From: Channallabes apus
Lineage: Eukaryota > Chordata > Actinopteri > Siluriformes > Clariidae
Assembly (NCBI GenBank): GCA_030522415.1
Contig: CM060107.1
Span: forward strand, 47,079,807 to 47,143,806
Direction: 5' to 3'
DNA: 64,000 nucleotides
Shown here: piece by piece, positions 47,847 to 59,540 of the stretch
Position numbering within the stretch: the first letter of the stretch is position 1
Layout of the letters: each line of letters starts with the position of its first letter
Notes under the pieces: generated by a model
What the model saw: only the letters and a program-made list of their open reading frames with translations
What the model was told of the DNA's origin: nothing
Database searches by the model: none
Translations under genes and position numbers: made by a program

Positions 47847-48239
47847 TGCATGTGAGGGCCTTCTACAGAATTCTGCCTCAAAATTATCAAGAGAGATGTT
47901 TCTGTATGCCTTGACATTAAACTCCATAAAAGTGAACCCATGGATCACTTAGAGTGAACCGGAAAGTTCTTTATGGTCTTGCAGGACATGATTAATGTTC
48001 TCCAATCCTCACACTCCAAAGTGTGAAGGTTAATAAAAGCAACAGTGGGAACAACTCCGTATTAATACTTATTGGTTTTGGATTATTGGATGATCAGTGC
48101 TCAGGTGTCCTTATCCTGTACTTTTGTTTAACTTTTTATAGTGTGCATGTGGAGATGTAAAGTAACAGTTCGCTCACAGTTGAACACATAAAGAGAAAAT
48201 AAAGACTTGCAATGACGGAACACCAAAGCTCTTGGTGCA

Positions 48240-49265
48240 AATGTGGGCCAGTGAAATCCTTCTGTCGTATATTGCCCTGTATTTGTCTCCATCCATCTTC
48301 CCATCAACTCTGACCAGCTTCCCTGTCCCTGCTGAAGAGAAGCACCCCAGAGCATGATGCTGCCACCACCATATTTGACAGTGGGGATGGTGTGTTCAGA
48401 GTGATGTGCAGTGTTAGTTTTCCGCCACACATAGCGTTTTGCATTTTGGCCAAAAAGTTCTATTTTGTTCTCATCTGACCAGAGCACCTTCTTCCACATG
48501 TTTGCTGTGTCCCCCACATGGCTTGTGGCAAACTGCAAACGGGACTTCTTATGGTTTTCTGTTAACAATGGCTTTCTTCTTGCCACTCTTCCATAAAGGC
48601 CAACTTTGTGCAGTGCACGACTAATAGTTGTCCTATGGACAGATTCCCCAACCTGAGCTGTAGATCTCTGCAGCTCGTCCAGAGTCACCATGGGCCTCTC
48701 GGCTGCATTTCTGATCAGCGCTCTCCTTGTTCGGCCTGTGAGTTTAGGTGGACGGCCTTGTCTTGGTAGGTTTACAGTTGTGCCATACTCCTTCCATTTC
48801 TGAATGATCGCTTGAACAGTGGCTCCGTGGGATGTTCAAGGCTTTGGAAATCTTTTTGTAGCCTAAGCCTGCTTTAAATTTCTCGATAACTTTATCCCTG
48901 ACCTGTCTGGTGTGTTCTTTGGACTTCATGCTGTTGTTGCTCCCAATATTCTCTTAGACAACCTCTGAGGCCATCACAGAGCAGCTGTATTTGTACTGAC
49001 ATTAGATTACACACAGGTGCACTCTATTTAGTCATTAGCACTCATCAGGCAATGTCTATGGGCAACTGACTGCACTCAGACCAAAGGGGGCTGAATAATT
49101 ACACACACCCCACTTTGCAGTTATTTATTTGTAAAAGATGTTTGGAATCAAGTATGATTATCGTTCCACTTCTCACGTGTATACCACTTTGTATTGGTCT
49201 TTCACGTGGAATTCCAATAAAATTGATTCATGTTTGTGGCGGTCATGTGACAAAATGTGGAAAAG
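48240..49265 (-). mobile_element. Tc1 element relic, minus strand, C-terminal half replaced
   Basis: The minus strand carries a Tc1 5' UTR (49265 to 48930; ctgaataattacacaca type sequence) and the first part of the transposase. It stops near 48265, where Tc1 similarity ends and unrelated sequence begins. The outer terminal repeats are not found. Confidence 0.75.
48265..48929 (-). pseudogene. Tc1 transposase, N-terminal half, frameshifted
   Basis: It starts MKSKEHTRQVRDKVIEKFKA and then GLGYKKISKALNIPRS (helix-turn-helix). A frame change near 48830 leads into SVHRTTISRALHKVGLYGRV (second helix-turn-helix), MWKKVLWSDENKIELFGQN (first catalytic Asp) and TVKYGGGSIMLWGA. A second frame change then corrupts the FSSAGTG block. 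The second Asp and third Glu blocks are absent. Confidence 0.88.
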
Positions 49266-50395
49266 TTATATATATATATAATTTTTTTTCTTTACATAAA
49301 ATCCAAAAATATATTTCCAAATTCATTTATAATAAACAAACAATTTGCTTTTTTCAGTATTCCTAATCCAAAGTAGAAAAAAAAGAATTGGCTTGCTTTC
49401 TGATTTCTAATTTTGTGCTTACAAAAACAACGGTAAACTGAAGATAAAAAATGTTCTAGATAAATAAGAGCCCACACATTTAATATTTTCCTTTTTCATC
49501 AGACACAAGCAGCATTACCCAGAAGTTTATATGTGTTTTTTTTTTCCCCATTTATTTCTCCATTGATTTTTTATTTATTTTTTATTATTATTTTTTTGAT
49601 TTTCTAATGAAAAACGAAAGAACGAGCGAAAACATTTTCGGCGACTTGGTTACTTTTTGCTTTATGGTGCTTTAAAGCACCGCACTCGAAGCGTCGTTAG
49701 AAGAGGATAATGATCATATAATGCTGCATTTCGATTCATCTTTATTATTGCGCTGACGAGCAAACAAGTTCGCTATATACTGTATTATTCACATATTTAC
49801 CGCGGCTTCGCCCGCAGCCGAAACATCGGAGGGATAGCTCATAAATGTATGATTTTTGTTTCCCGTTCTCACATTTTAACACTTTATAAACAGGGTTTTT
49901 AGGGCCTCTTAAACAAATTGATTGTAACTAATAGCCTCATGTTGACATTTCCGAACTTTTCTCATAATTTTCCTCTGCGTGAGGATTTGAACAGCTAATG
50001 AGATTTGCCTCATAGTGTTCCTCTTTTATCTAAAATGATCTCCTTTTTAATTAGGAGATCTACAGCTATCTCTGTTTGACTTCAGCCCTGTATCCAGCTG
50101 AGATATCTTCAGGAATTAGCCTAGTAAATCCCCTGTTATTCGCTCTCGTCAGTTTCTTTGGCAACCGCGTGTCCTTGTCAATCCTTTGTAAACACCGCGT
50201 GTGTACAATATCAACGCCCGTGCGATGAACGGTCCGCGGCGTGAAGTCTTTCAACAGCTAATGAAAGGCTGATAATTAGTTTTGTATAATTGAATAGCGA
50301 AGGTTAAAAGCTAAGGGTTTCTTTACTTATGGGCATCGTTAATAAGTCCCAAATTATAAGACAGTGGCAGAGAGGCTAATAGCATTAGTCATTAG
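49266..50395. other. Intronic sequence, partly unique-looking
   Basis: AT-rich to 49680. Positions 49880-50300 are repeat-free and rich in TAAT / ATTAG motifs (for instance agctaatgaaaggctgataa at 50256). No exon is seen. Confidence 0.45.
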
Positions 50396-50690
50396 ATACA
50401 CTGTATGGCCGAAAGTAAAGTCACTCCTGGTATGTGCTTCTTCTCCAATATGGTACGTCAAGCTTGAAGCACACTATTGTAAAAGATGGCTTTGTGAAAG
50501 CTCAATGAAAACACAGTGTGCCGTCATTGGAACCCGAGACTGGACCTGCTTTCCGGTTCATATCCCAACAGCTTCGCTCCTAAATCTCATTCAAAGGCTT
50601 CGCTGAAGAGTGGCAGCAAAAGGAGCGTGTATGGCGGCGATGATCAGGTGTCCACAAACTATTGGCCATAGTTTGTGGACACCTGATTTG
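50396..50690. mobile_element. Tc1-like relic with GGCC(A/G)AAAGT termini
   Basis: The left end reads actgtatggccgaaagt. The right part reads gatcaggtgtccacaaacta followed by ttggccatag, then a second copy of the outer motif inverted (tttgtggacacctgat). It matches the TIR class ending in TTTGTGGACACCTGA and has lost nearly all transposase. Confidence 0.6.
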
Positions 50691-53395
50691 CCAAAGGAAA
50701 GATGTAGAGAGAAGAAAAGTCTCACTTTGTGGAAGCAGAGCTTTCCATCCAGGGTGAAATTAAATTTTCCGAGACGAACGCGTACAAATTCTCCTCCTGC
50801 TTTCATGCGCGCTGGAAGATTGAAGGGTTACCTGACGTATCGGCTGCCAAATTGGAGTGCAAGAAACCGTGAAGGAAATGAACCGCTTTCCGAAGCAGCG
50901 CGTCGCCATTCTTTGCTCCGGCTCTGTTTTCCATGCCACGCAAATGAATAACAACAACTCTCCTAGACTATAATACAGTACATCTCGCTTGCTCTGTTTG
51001 ATGAGACATTTCTTTTTTCTTAGCTTGGAGAGAAAGCTGCCAGTGGTCACTTTTGACAGCGTCTCAAGGTCGAGGCTGATTGAGATAACCTTTCAGCTTT
51101 CGGAGCGGATGACAGGTTTTTACAGCGAGGGAGTGAAGTGCCGAAGCTTATTATAATCTTCATGTCCACGCCGTGCTTGTCTCCACTGTGCTTTTTATTT
51201 CGACCTCTCTAACCGTCACGACACCAAGCTGTCGTCTGAGCAAAAGCAAACATGGAATTAAACCGGTGTTACTTTTGTTTCGTGACGAAAATTTGCATTA
51301 AATCTGGGCAAAACCTTTGTCCTTGGAGCCTGATTAAAATGTTACAGCTGGTGTTCTCGCTCTAAGTATAATAATGAACCTAATTACAAATATTGTATTG
51401 TTGATAAAGCCTTATTAAAATGTCTGCGACCTATCAACCGTGTAATACTTTGCCTCAGGGTTAATACTTTATATTACATTTTGCCCCGATGCCTCACGCG
51501 CCCGGCTGTTCGGCCGCTCTGTGGTGAGTTTGTGCTCGAAAATACTAAAGGTTTGAAACTTGTTACTTAAAACGCAAGATAAGCATTTGGACTGTTTGTC
51601 TACCTCTGTTGCATAAGCCTCAAGTCTAATCATCAACCTTTTTTTTTTTCCCCTCACGCAACGATGCCATCTCACGCACTCGGAGGCGTTGTTCAGAGGG
51701 CAGACTATTCCTGTATGCTCTCCCTTTTTTTTTGTTTTTTGTTTCTTATCGACCAAAATCGAATTTGAACCATCGTCTCCTTTCTGAGGCGTTTTCCTTG
51801 TTGGAGGCACTATATACCTTTTCTCTTCTAAGTCTACGTTCCTTTAGGTATGACTATGCTGTATATTGTGACTCATCGAGGAGGTCACACGGCTCAGTAA
51901 GAGTCAAAAATAATCCAGCAATAAATACCGCCGGCCGCCAGGGAGCTCAGTTATCGACTTTAAACTGGCGGATATGGAACTAAAACTCATCTTTCTCTGC
52001 GACTCAAAGTCATTTCTTCTGAGCAAGATGTTCAATGCAAGAAACGGTTCTGGCACCTGACTGCAGAAAATGAGGCGCCAATATTTATGTGAAAACCATC
52101 CAGCCCAGTTTTGATGGGTGGAGAGAGCAATTTGGATGTCTTTCACCGTTTTGGCAGGAGACCAGTGACCACGAGCCCACATTATGGTGCATTTTTCTCT
52201 CTCTCTCTCTCTTTTTATTTTTATTTTTTTTATTTATCAGACTAACAGACATATTCGTTTGTTACCTATGATCAAGCCTGTTTTTTTTTTTTTTTTTTTC
52301 CCCCAAGCCTCCTTGAATTATACAAGCCATTCTGGATGACAAAGTCTTTATCTCCATTCAATTCTGAAAAGTTAAATTTCTTACTCTGCAGGCTTTGAGC
52401 AATTTATGAATTTATTTATTTTTTTTTTTTTTAAACGTTTAATCCCTCTTCTTCTGACCTCATCTCAGAGATGAGGCATGCATACAGAATTCTCCTTCAA
52501 TTTGTATTTCGAAGTCTTAAGACCTTACCCGCCTTCCTCATTTTGCTAATCTGCCATTTGGTTCACATACATTTTTTTTAAAGTCTCTGATGGAAGCGCA
52601 GGCTCTTATTAAATCTCACCGACGAGGTTTAATTTAACCGGAGCGAGTTCAGAACGAGCGGCGCTCAAGTGCCTGGTCCGTTAAAAACAGGATCTGCCCC
52701 AAAATATAAACTGTCTCGATTTCCATCTCCATTAAAGAGGTCCGTTTCAGGTGTGTTGTGGCAATTAAGAGGCCCAGAGTTTCCAAAGTGCTGAGGGAAG
52801 CTTTCCAAGCGGTGTCCAGCTGGAGACCCTGCTGTAGCCCTCACCACACTGTCTGTCCCATTATGCATCGAAAGCACAGTGTTAATTTTTCAACCCAAAT
52901 GTCCGTGTTGTACGCTCAGCAGATCGGTGCAGCAGCTGCGGATAGAATATATTAGACCATCGCTCTTTGCCTCATTCTACCTTTGGTTTATTTTTTTCCC
53001 TCCATCTTTCTCTCTGGGGATTAGTTGGAGACACTTTTGCGTCAGGATTCAGCTGTTGATGTTGGTAACATTCAGCACTTTTTTATTGTCTAGAGAGGTA
53101 TTCAGAAGCTTTACATCTTTTTCCAATGCAGCACACACCTGAGTCAGGTTTTACGTAAGGAGCTTGCTGCTCGCTTTCTTATTTAGTATTTTTATTTTTT
53201 TACCTTAAAAAAAGTTTCCAGAGACAGTGTAGTAAGAACGGTGCGGATGAATGTCCCTGTGGAGTGACCGAAACTTTGGGAATGTATTAATGTCCCTGAC
53301 GGTCCTGATTTGATTGTTTCTTCATGGTTTAAGAGTTTGTGTGAGACTGGTCAAGTGACTTTCTGGTTAGTTAACCTGGATAAAATGGTAACATG
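50691..53395. other. Intronic sequence, no gene seen
   Basis: Poly(T) runs lie at 51641, 52281-52300 and 52419-52431. The rest is unassigned and mostly free of recognisable repeats. Confidence 0.45.
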
Positions 53396-54042
53396 TACAC
53401 CGATCAAAACCACCAGTTGAACTGAACAACACTGATCACCAACTGTACACCAGTAAACTGGTGACAGGATCATGGGCACCCAAGGCTCATCAATTTGGCT
53501 ACTCAAAGCCCAGTTTATCAGGTTCGATCCCACACAAAAGCCAATGAAGAACAAATCGACCAAATTGAGGAGGTACCAGAACACCCAGTGCACCACAACC
53601 CTGCAGACAAAGACCCCAAGGTCATCGACCCAACCTCAAAACTCCCCGGATCCCAATCAGATCGAGCACCCAAGGCTCGCCAATTTGGCTTTCCAAAGGC
53701 CAGCCCTATCTGGTTCGATCCCACAGAAAATCCAATGAAAGACAAATCAACCAAAATAAGGAGGCACCAGAACACCCAGTGCACCAACCCTGCAAGCAAT
53801 GATCCCATGGTCTTCAACCCAGCCTCAAAACTCCCCAGATCCCAATCAGATCGGGCACTCATGGCATGAACCGGACAAACAAATCTGCTCCACATAGGCC
53901 ACACCCTGCAACCCACAGCACCCAAATGATCCACTGACACCACAGCACCCTACCACTGACCCTACTGAAGGGGCCAGAGCCGCATTGGTGGCACAAGGGG
54001 AATCCAAAGCCTTGGTAGTTTTAATGTTAATCTGAGTTGGTC
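53396..54042 (+). mobile_element. Rearranged non-autonomous Tc1 element with duplicated blocks
   Basis: The left end is tacaccgatcaaaaccacca and the right end ends near tggtagttttaatgttaatc, matching the CACCGATCAGCCATAACATT Tc1 termini. The inside is a tandem dimer of about 190 bp (53479-53668 and 53669-53863). Each unit runs from a helix-turn-helix-region block (aaggctc...ttcgatcccaca) to a block of the catalytic Glu motif (QNSPDPNQIEH for SPDLNPIEH). No complete transposase can be made. The right border is approximate. Confidence 0.7.
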
Positions 54043-54067
54043 AGCTAGTTACAGCAATACACCCAAA

Positions 54068-54270
54068 GCTTTGTGCACACCTGACCATCACATCCATACG
54101 TTAACCTCTCCCAAACTGTTACATAACAGAAGGAGGTCTTGGTATGGTCTAGAAATGCCATTGTCCATGCCTGGAACCATGACTGAAAACATGGCTCTCC
54201 GAGTCTGGACTAGAACTCAAGCGTTCTCCACACAGCCCTGGCCTCATCCACCTCCTTTGGGAAGAACCTG
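54068..54270 (+). mobile_element. Tc1-like relic (TTTGTGGACACCTGA class)
   Basis: The left part gcacacctgaccatcacatc and the right part cacacagccctggcctcatc match the end and the catalytic-Glu region (SPDLNP) of the same class as 50396. It is strongly decayed. Confidence 0.5.
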
Positions 54271-55494
54271 AACCCCAGAGCTAAGCTGTAGTTTTGGAAT
54301 GATTTGATGGACAGCTGTCTTCATACTGTACTAAATTTTGGCCATGTGCGGTGTGTACAGCATGTCAGGTTCTCTAAAAGAAGTTTCCTGCAGATTCCCC
54401 AAGTGTTCTCAGTAAAACTTGACACTAAATTCCTTCTAAAACCCCTCCTGAGATAGAAGGAACGAAGAGTTCTCAGTATTATTGTAGTAGATTATTTTTT
54501 TTTCGGCATTGCTACTGTACATGAAGGATGTTCAATTTCATTACCTTTGAAGGTGTTTTTGCTTTACAGCATTTCTTCACATGACTTTTTGACTTTGTAC
54601 CAAGGACTTTTTTTTTTCCTCGCTTAATAAAAATGCGGCATGGACTGACACTTAAATTTTTATTTTTTCACTTTTTATTTGTCCTTACTCTGCACCTACA
54701 CATTATCATCTTGATGGACTGATTGAAGCGTGGTTATGCTCAGGGAACAGTTATTAAGTTGTCGCTCGAGTGGAGAGATTTTTCATTTATTTCTGTCTTT
54801 TTTTTTTTTTTTGTTTGTTTTTGTTTTTTTTGTAACCAAGGTTTCTCCCAGTTCAGTGTAATGCATTTGTTTTCTAAGCAGTGGGCTTGTCATATCTGAA
54901 GTCACATTAATGAGGTGTTTGCTCAGGCTGCATTATTTATTTAGCATTCTGTCATCTCGCTTTGACTGAATGTAGGTGTGCAGCGGGGAGGTGCTGATGT
55001 GTTTATAATAGCGAACAATAAAGAGGACGGTCCTTTATCAGAAAAGACAGTAGGTGCGCTTCAACATACGCCACTGTTAGAGATGCATTGAGTAAGTTTT
55101 CTGACTACAGAGTGAACTGTTGATAGATTGAGCGGCGTGTGTTGGAAGTTTTGCATTTTTGTTTTTTTGTCATAAATGAAATGCTGGCCAGGGGACTTTA
55201 AGTTCTGCCGGAAACACACTGTTTTGTATATGATTTTCTGTTTTCTCTTTATTCATACATATTTCATGCATTATTTATCAAAGCAAAGACTAACCTTTTT
55301 TTATTCGACATGAGATGCACGAAATGTGAGTAGAATATTAAACAGAACCGTTTTTTTTTTTTTGGCCCATCCAGCAGTATGCTTATCTTGGGTGGTGGTG
55401 GTGTATAATTTCAAGAGTTCAGCTATTAAAACACAAGCATGCTTTTCTTTTCCGTCAGAATCACAAATGTCATTCTACAATATTTATAAAGGGC
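54271..55494. other. Intronic sequence, no gene seen
   Basis: T runs lie at 54491-54500, 54611-54619 and 54799-54811. Nothing else is recognised. Confidence 0.45.
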
Positions 55495-55507
55495 AATAAA
55501 TATACCA

Positions 55508-55812
55508 AGGGCGGCGCGGTGGTGTAGTGGTTAGCACTGTCGCCTTGCACCTCCAGGGTCTGGGTTCGATTCCCCAGCCAGGCTCGATTCCCGTCTCTGT
55601 GTGCATGGAGTTTGCATGTTCTCCCCGTGCTTGGTGGGTTTCCTCCGGGTATAAAATGCATTAGTGTGTGATTGGGTATGTGTGTGTGCCCTGCGATGGA
55701 TTGGCACCCTGTCCAGGGTGTACCCCGCCTAGTGCCCGAAGTCTCCTGGGATAGGCTCCAGGTCCCCGCGACCCTGAACACAGGATAAAGCGGTATAGAA
55801 AATGAATGAATG
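55508..55812 (+). mobile_element. V-SINE with perfect 13-bp target duplication
   Basis: aataaatatacca occurs at 55495-55507 and again at 55813-55825. The element has gtggtgtagtggttagc (box A), gggttcgattcc (box B), the V domain (gcatgttctccccgtgcttg), tccagggtgtaccccgcc and a gataaagcggtatagaaaat tail with a gaat repeat. A segment inside the V domain (ctccggtttcctccca... part) is deleted. It looks recent. Confidence 0.95.
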
Positions 55813-55825
55813 AATAAATATACCA

Positions 55826-56051
55826 GTGAGCATTATGTCCTAAGTGAGGCGCGAAGCAAACCATTGGGACGTCACCGTGGGTATTTACTATATTTACTAG
55901 GAATTTGATACTGATAAGAATATTGTGGGTAAAATAAATAAAAAAAAGTCTGAAACAGTAGGTTGACCGAATTGGAGGTGACTAAATGCAGTACATGTAC
56001 TCAGTTGTGGCTCCACTTGAGTCTCAACCATCTGGCGAAAAGTCACTTAAA
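55826..56051. other. Short intronic spacer
   Basis: Nothing recognised. Confidence 0.5.
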
Positions 56052-56830
56052 GGTAAACTATGTTGTCAAAAGTATTCGCACGTCTGCCTTCCCATGCGTA
56101 TGAACTTTAGCAAGATCCAATTCTTAATCTGTAGATCTGTATGATGTTGGCCCCGCCCCCTTTGCAGCTATAACAGCTCCAACTCTTCTGGGAAGGCTCT
56201 CCACAAGGTTTGGGAGTGTGTTTTCCAGAAGCCCATTTGTGAGTCAGACACTGATGTTGGACGAAAAAGCCCGACTCGCTGTCTCCACTTTAATTCATCC
56301 TAAAGGAGGATGAGAATCTATCAGGTTAAGGTGCAGGCCAGTCAAGATGTTCTACACCAAACTTGCTCATCCATTTCGTTATGAATCTTGCTTTGTGCAC
56401 TGGTGCGTAGTCACATTGGAACAGGAAGGGGCTGTTCTCAAATTGTTCCAAGTTGGGAGGAAGAAATTCTCCAACATGTCTTGGTACACTGAAGCATTAA
56501 GGGTTCCTTTCACTGGAAGTAAAGGGGCTGAGCCCAACTCCTGAAAAACATCTCCACACCAGTTCCAACATGACTGCGCACCAGTGCACAAAGCAACGTC
56601 TATAAAGACGTGGATGAGCGAGTTTGTGGAGCATCTTGACTGGCCTGCACAGAGACCTGACCAAAACCTGATAGAACACCTTTGGGAAGAATTAGAGCAG
56701 AGACTGTGAGCCAGGCTTTCTCGTCCAACATCAGTGTCTGACCTCACTGATGCGCTTCTGGAAGAATGTTCACACAAGTTCCTAATCATGTAAAGACAGG
56801 CAAGTGGATCTTTTTTGCAATATAGTGTAC
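56052..56830. mobile_element. Tc1-like element as an inverted duplication
   Basis: The termini are acta-tgttgtcaaaagtattc (left) and tttgcaatatagtgta (right). Positions 56220-56560 carry the transposase 3' part on the minus strand (CSNVTTHQCTKQ; FQEL...PLLPVKGTLNASVYQDM in the same strand). Positions 56560-56790 carry the same region on the + strand (caacatgactgcgcaccagt, then tgactggcctgcacagagac). The two halves mirror each other, with the axis near 56560. Confidence 0.7.
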
Positions 56831-57600
56831 AGTATGTCCGACATTCTGAAAATTGTGTCTAATCTTTTCCTTTTTCCGTCACTTCTTTGACTATTTATTT
56901 TTATTTGTAATTTAATCTTGATTTATTCAAACTGTGCTTTGCCCTTCCAAAGAGAGGTGACATGTGCTTCCTCTATGATCTGCAGCTAGCGCTATCCATC
57001 CTCTTTTGCATACATGAGCTTAAAAATATCAATGACTGGACAGTGCGGTTCTGATCGACAGAAAAGAGGAAGCAATTCATCTAGGGCCATTAATTGATTT
57101 AATACCATAAAGAGCTTACATTCGTCTCCGAGTTTGCACAAGCACCTCGAAAGAAAACGCTGCGATGGTCTCCGACCTCAGCCTAAGGGTTATTACAGTG
57201 AGCTTTACCTGATAGACTCTGCGCTCATGTCTGTCGTGTTTCAGACGAGAACTCAACATGAGACGCTCTGGAGCAGATGCTAACCGCAAGCCCGCGTTGC
57301 AGCAGTTTGTTTATGCGACATTTAAAATTAAACAGTGTAGATTTTGATTACTGCTAAGTTGTAATTCAAGCTTTTTGCAGATAAATAATACAATACAAGT
57401 GCATTTTGGGACTCCGCACACTTCACAGCTAGAACATCATCTTTCCTGTTTAGGCATGCACTGACTAAAGTGTAAAACTTTTGGAATTAATTGTATCATT
57501 AGGGCAAAGTTAAAGTTCTTTTGTAGATTTCATGTATTAAAAAAAAAAACGTTGCATGCAAGAGCCTTTCTGAGCTAGGTGGTGGTACTCTGTATAGTGT
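56831..57600. other. Intronic sequence, no gene seen
   Basis: Nothing recognised. An A run lies at 57540-57549. Confidence 0.45.
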
Positions 57601-57750
57601 ACCATGGGAGGAAACCGGAGAACCTGGAGGAAACCCTTCATGCACAGGGAGAACATGTTAACTCCACACACACAACGACCCAAGGCGGGAATCGAACCCT
57701 CGACCTTGGAGATGCATGGCCATAGTGCTAACCACGACGTCACCGTGCCA
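57601..57750 (-). mobile_element. V-SINE fragment, minus strand
   Basis: It keeps the V domain (complement of gggaggaaaccggagaacct) and the tRNA-like head (box B complement gggaatcgaaccctc). Confidence 0.75.
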
Positions 57751-59344
57751 TCATTAGCCTAATCAAATTAGTTGAAAAAATTATCATTTGCAGCAGTTTC
57801 GCTTCCTTGACTGTCTCATCGTTGTCATTGAGACTCCAGCTCTTGATAATAAAATCTGTAATAAGTAGTCAAGTGTAGAACCAGCCAAAGAAAAACCCCA
57901 TTAGTCGAAGATCATCAAGGACAAACGTGCATAGATTACTGTCAGTTTTGTTGATTCAGGCCTTTAGATGAATCATTTTGCACTGATCCGTGCTGACTAC
58001 AACTATAAAATCTCTCGAGGCAGCGTTTAAATGCCTATTATCCTTAGTTTAATGGGTTGCTACAGTAAATCCAAGCAGCAGCAGTCCAGACAGGTTGTTA
58101 AATGCCAGCATTAAATCAGCTCAGAGTTTCGGCATCAGGGGTGCATTGACATTTGAGCTGAACGCACACTTGAACTTAAAGGCGGTAAGAATGGTACAGG
58201 AAACTGAAATACACCCGGTACAGTAGAAATCTATCTAACCTTTATGGAAGGAAGGTATGGATTCCACTGCAGAGCCGAGCACCTACATCGTTTTATTTAT
58301 TTATTTATTTTTATTTTTTAAGTTTCTTTTTTCTGACTGATCTTGAGATACAGGAATCTGGAATTTTTATTCATCTTTTTTTTTTTTTTTTTTTTTTCCT
58401 CTCCACGTGTGTTTAGATAAATTTTGTTGTACAGCGGCAGGAAAGTTATCCGTCATCACTTCGAAAATGTCAGAAGGACGTGGGACGGCTCGGGCGTTAT
58501 CCCCACTCGCCAAGACCTTTTTGTTTTCCATTTCCTTTGGTTTTATTACAGCTCATCTGTCTTAGAAGGAGGCTCAGGCGAGCCATTTGTCGCTTATCTC
58601 GCTGTAATCCACAATCTCCCTAGAAACTACCATGACATCGTCAATCATCCTCGTGGGCAATTGCTGTAGAAGATCGTTTTCTCCTTTTTTTTCCCTTCTT
58701 TTTATATATAATAACTTTTTTTGGGGCTTTAAACAATTTCACTTTAATGATCGTCGATGTGCAGCGGTTCGTGCTCCGCAACCAGCAACCAAGCGTGCTG
58801 TTACACAAGCCATATTTCTTTCTAGCAGCGCGCAGTGCAACCAGACCGCCACAGTTCCTAGAGACATACACGCCATTTAGACTATTTAAGGATATTTATG
58901 AACACTATGTTCTTTTAAAGCACTTGTTTGGGGACAAAAGAGCAAAAAATGTAATGGTGAGATTTGAAAGATTATTAAAATAAGACGGCACAGTGGGACG
59001 ATGGGCTAGGCAGATGGGGAGCGTTCAAATCGAATAAAGATGAATAAAGATGTAAAATATCTGATATACATTTGCAGACGACTCTTAGCCATAGTAAAGC
59101 ATTTAAACAGTGCAGATGTACGTCTGTGAATCACATGACGTAACATGGTGGAGCTTTAGATCAAAAGGAGATCAGAAGGGAGAAAAACGTCTGATCAGTT
59201 TGACAATTTGATTTTAATCTCGGCTAGGTTGTTGGTGCCAGGCGTGTTGGGTTGCCATCTTTTGGGGATTTCACACGCAGATGTTTAGAGGTTCTAGGGA
59301 CTGATGTGGTGTACCAATTCATTCATTCATTCGTTTATTAATTT
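57751..59344. other. Intronic sequence, no gene seen
   Basis: Poly(T) lies at 58378-58397. Positions 58420-58680 look unique and GC-balanced. A + strand frame at 58747-58983 is open but not recognised. Confidence 0.45.
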
Positions 59345-59540
59345 TCTGTCTGAGGAAACTTTGGCGCATGAGGCGGCGAGTCAGTGTGTCACAAAGCACA
59401 CACATTGACAATTGTGAACAATTTGGGAACGATAGTTAACAATAGACTTTGGGAAGAAACTCCACAGCACACAGACCTGAGGACCAAATCAAACCTTTGA
59501 CACTGGAGGTGTGAGGCCACAGTGTTAACCACTTTAAACA
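59345..59540 (-). mobile_element. V-SINE relic, minus strand
   Basis: It keeps caatttgggaacgatagtta, an actttgggaagaaact block and the head with ggccacagtgttaaccact. It is highly diverged. Confidence 0.55.

Noticed and set aside
58747..58983. 78-codon + strand frame ending DKRAKNVMVRFERLLK
   Set aside because: There is no known family and no splice context. I cannot separate it from chance.
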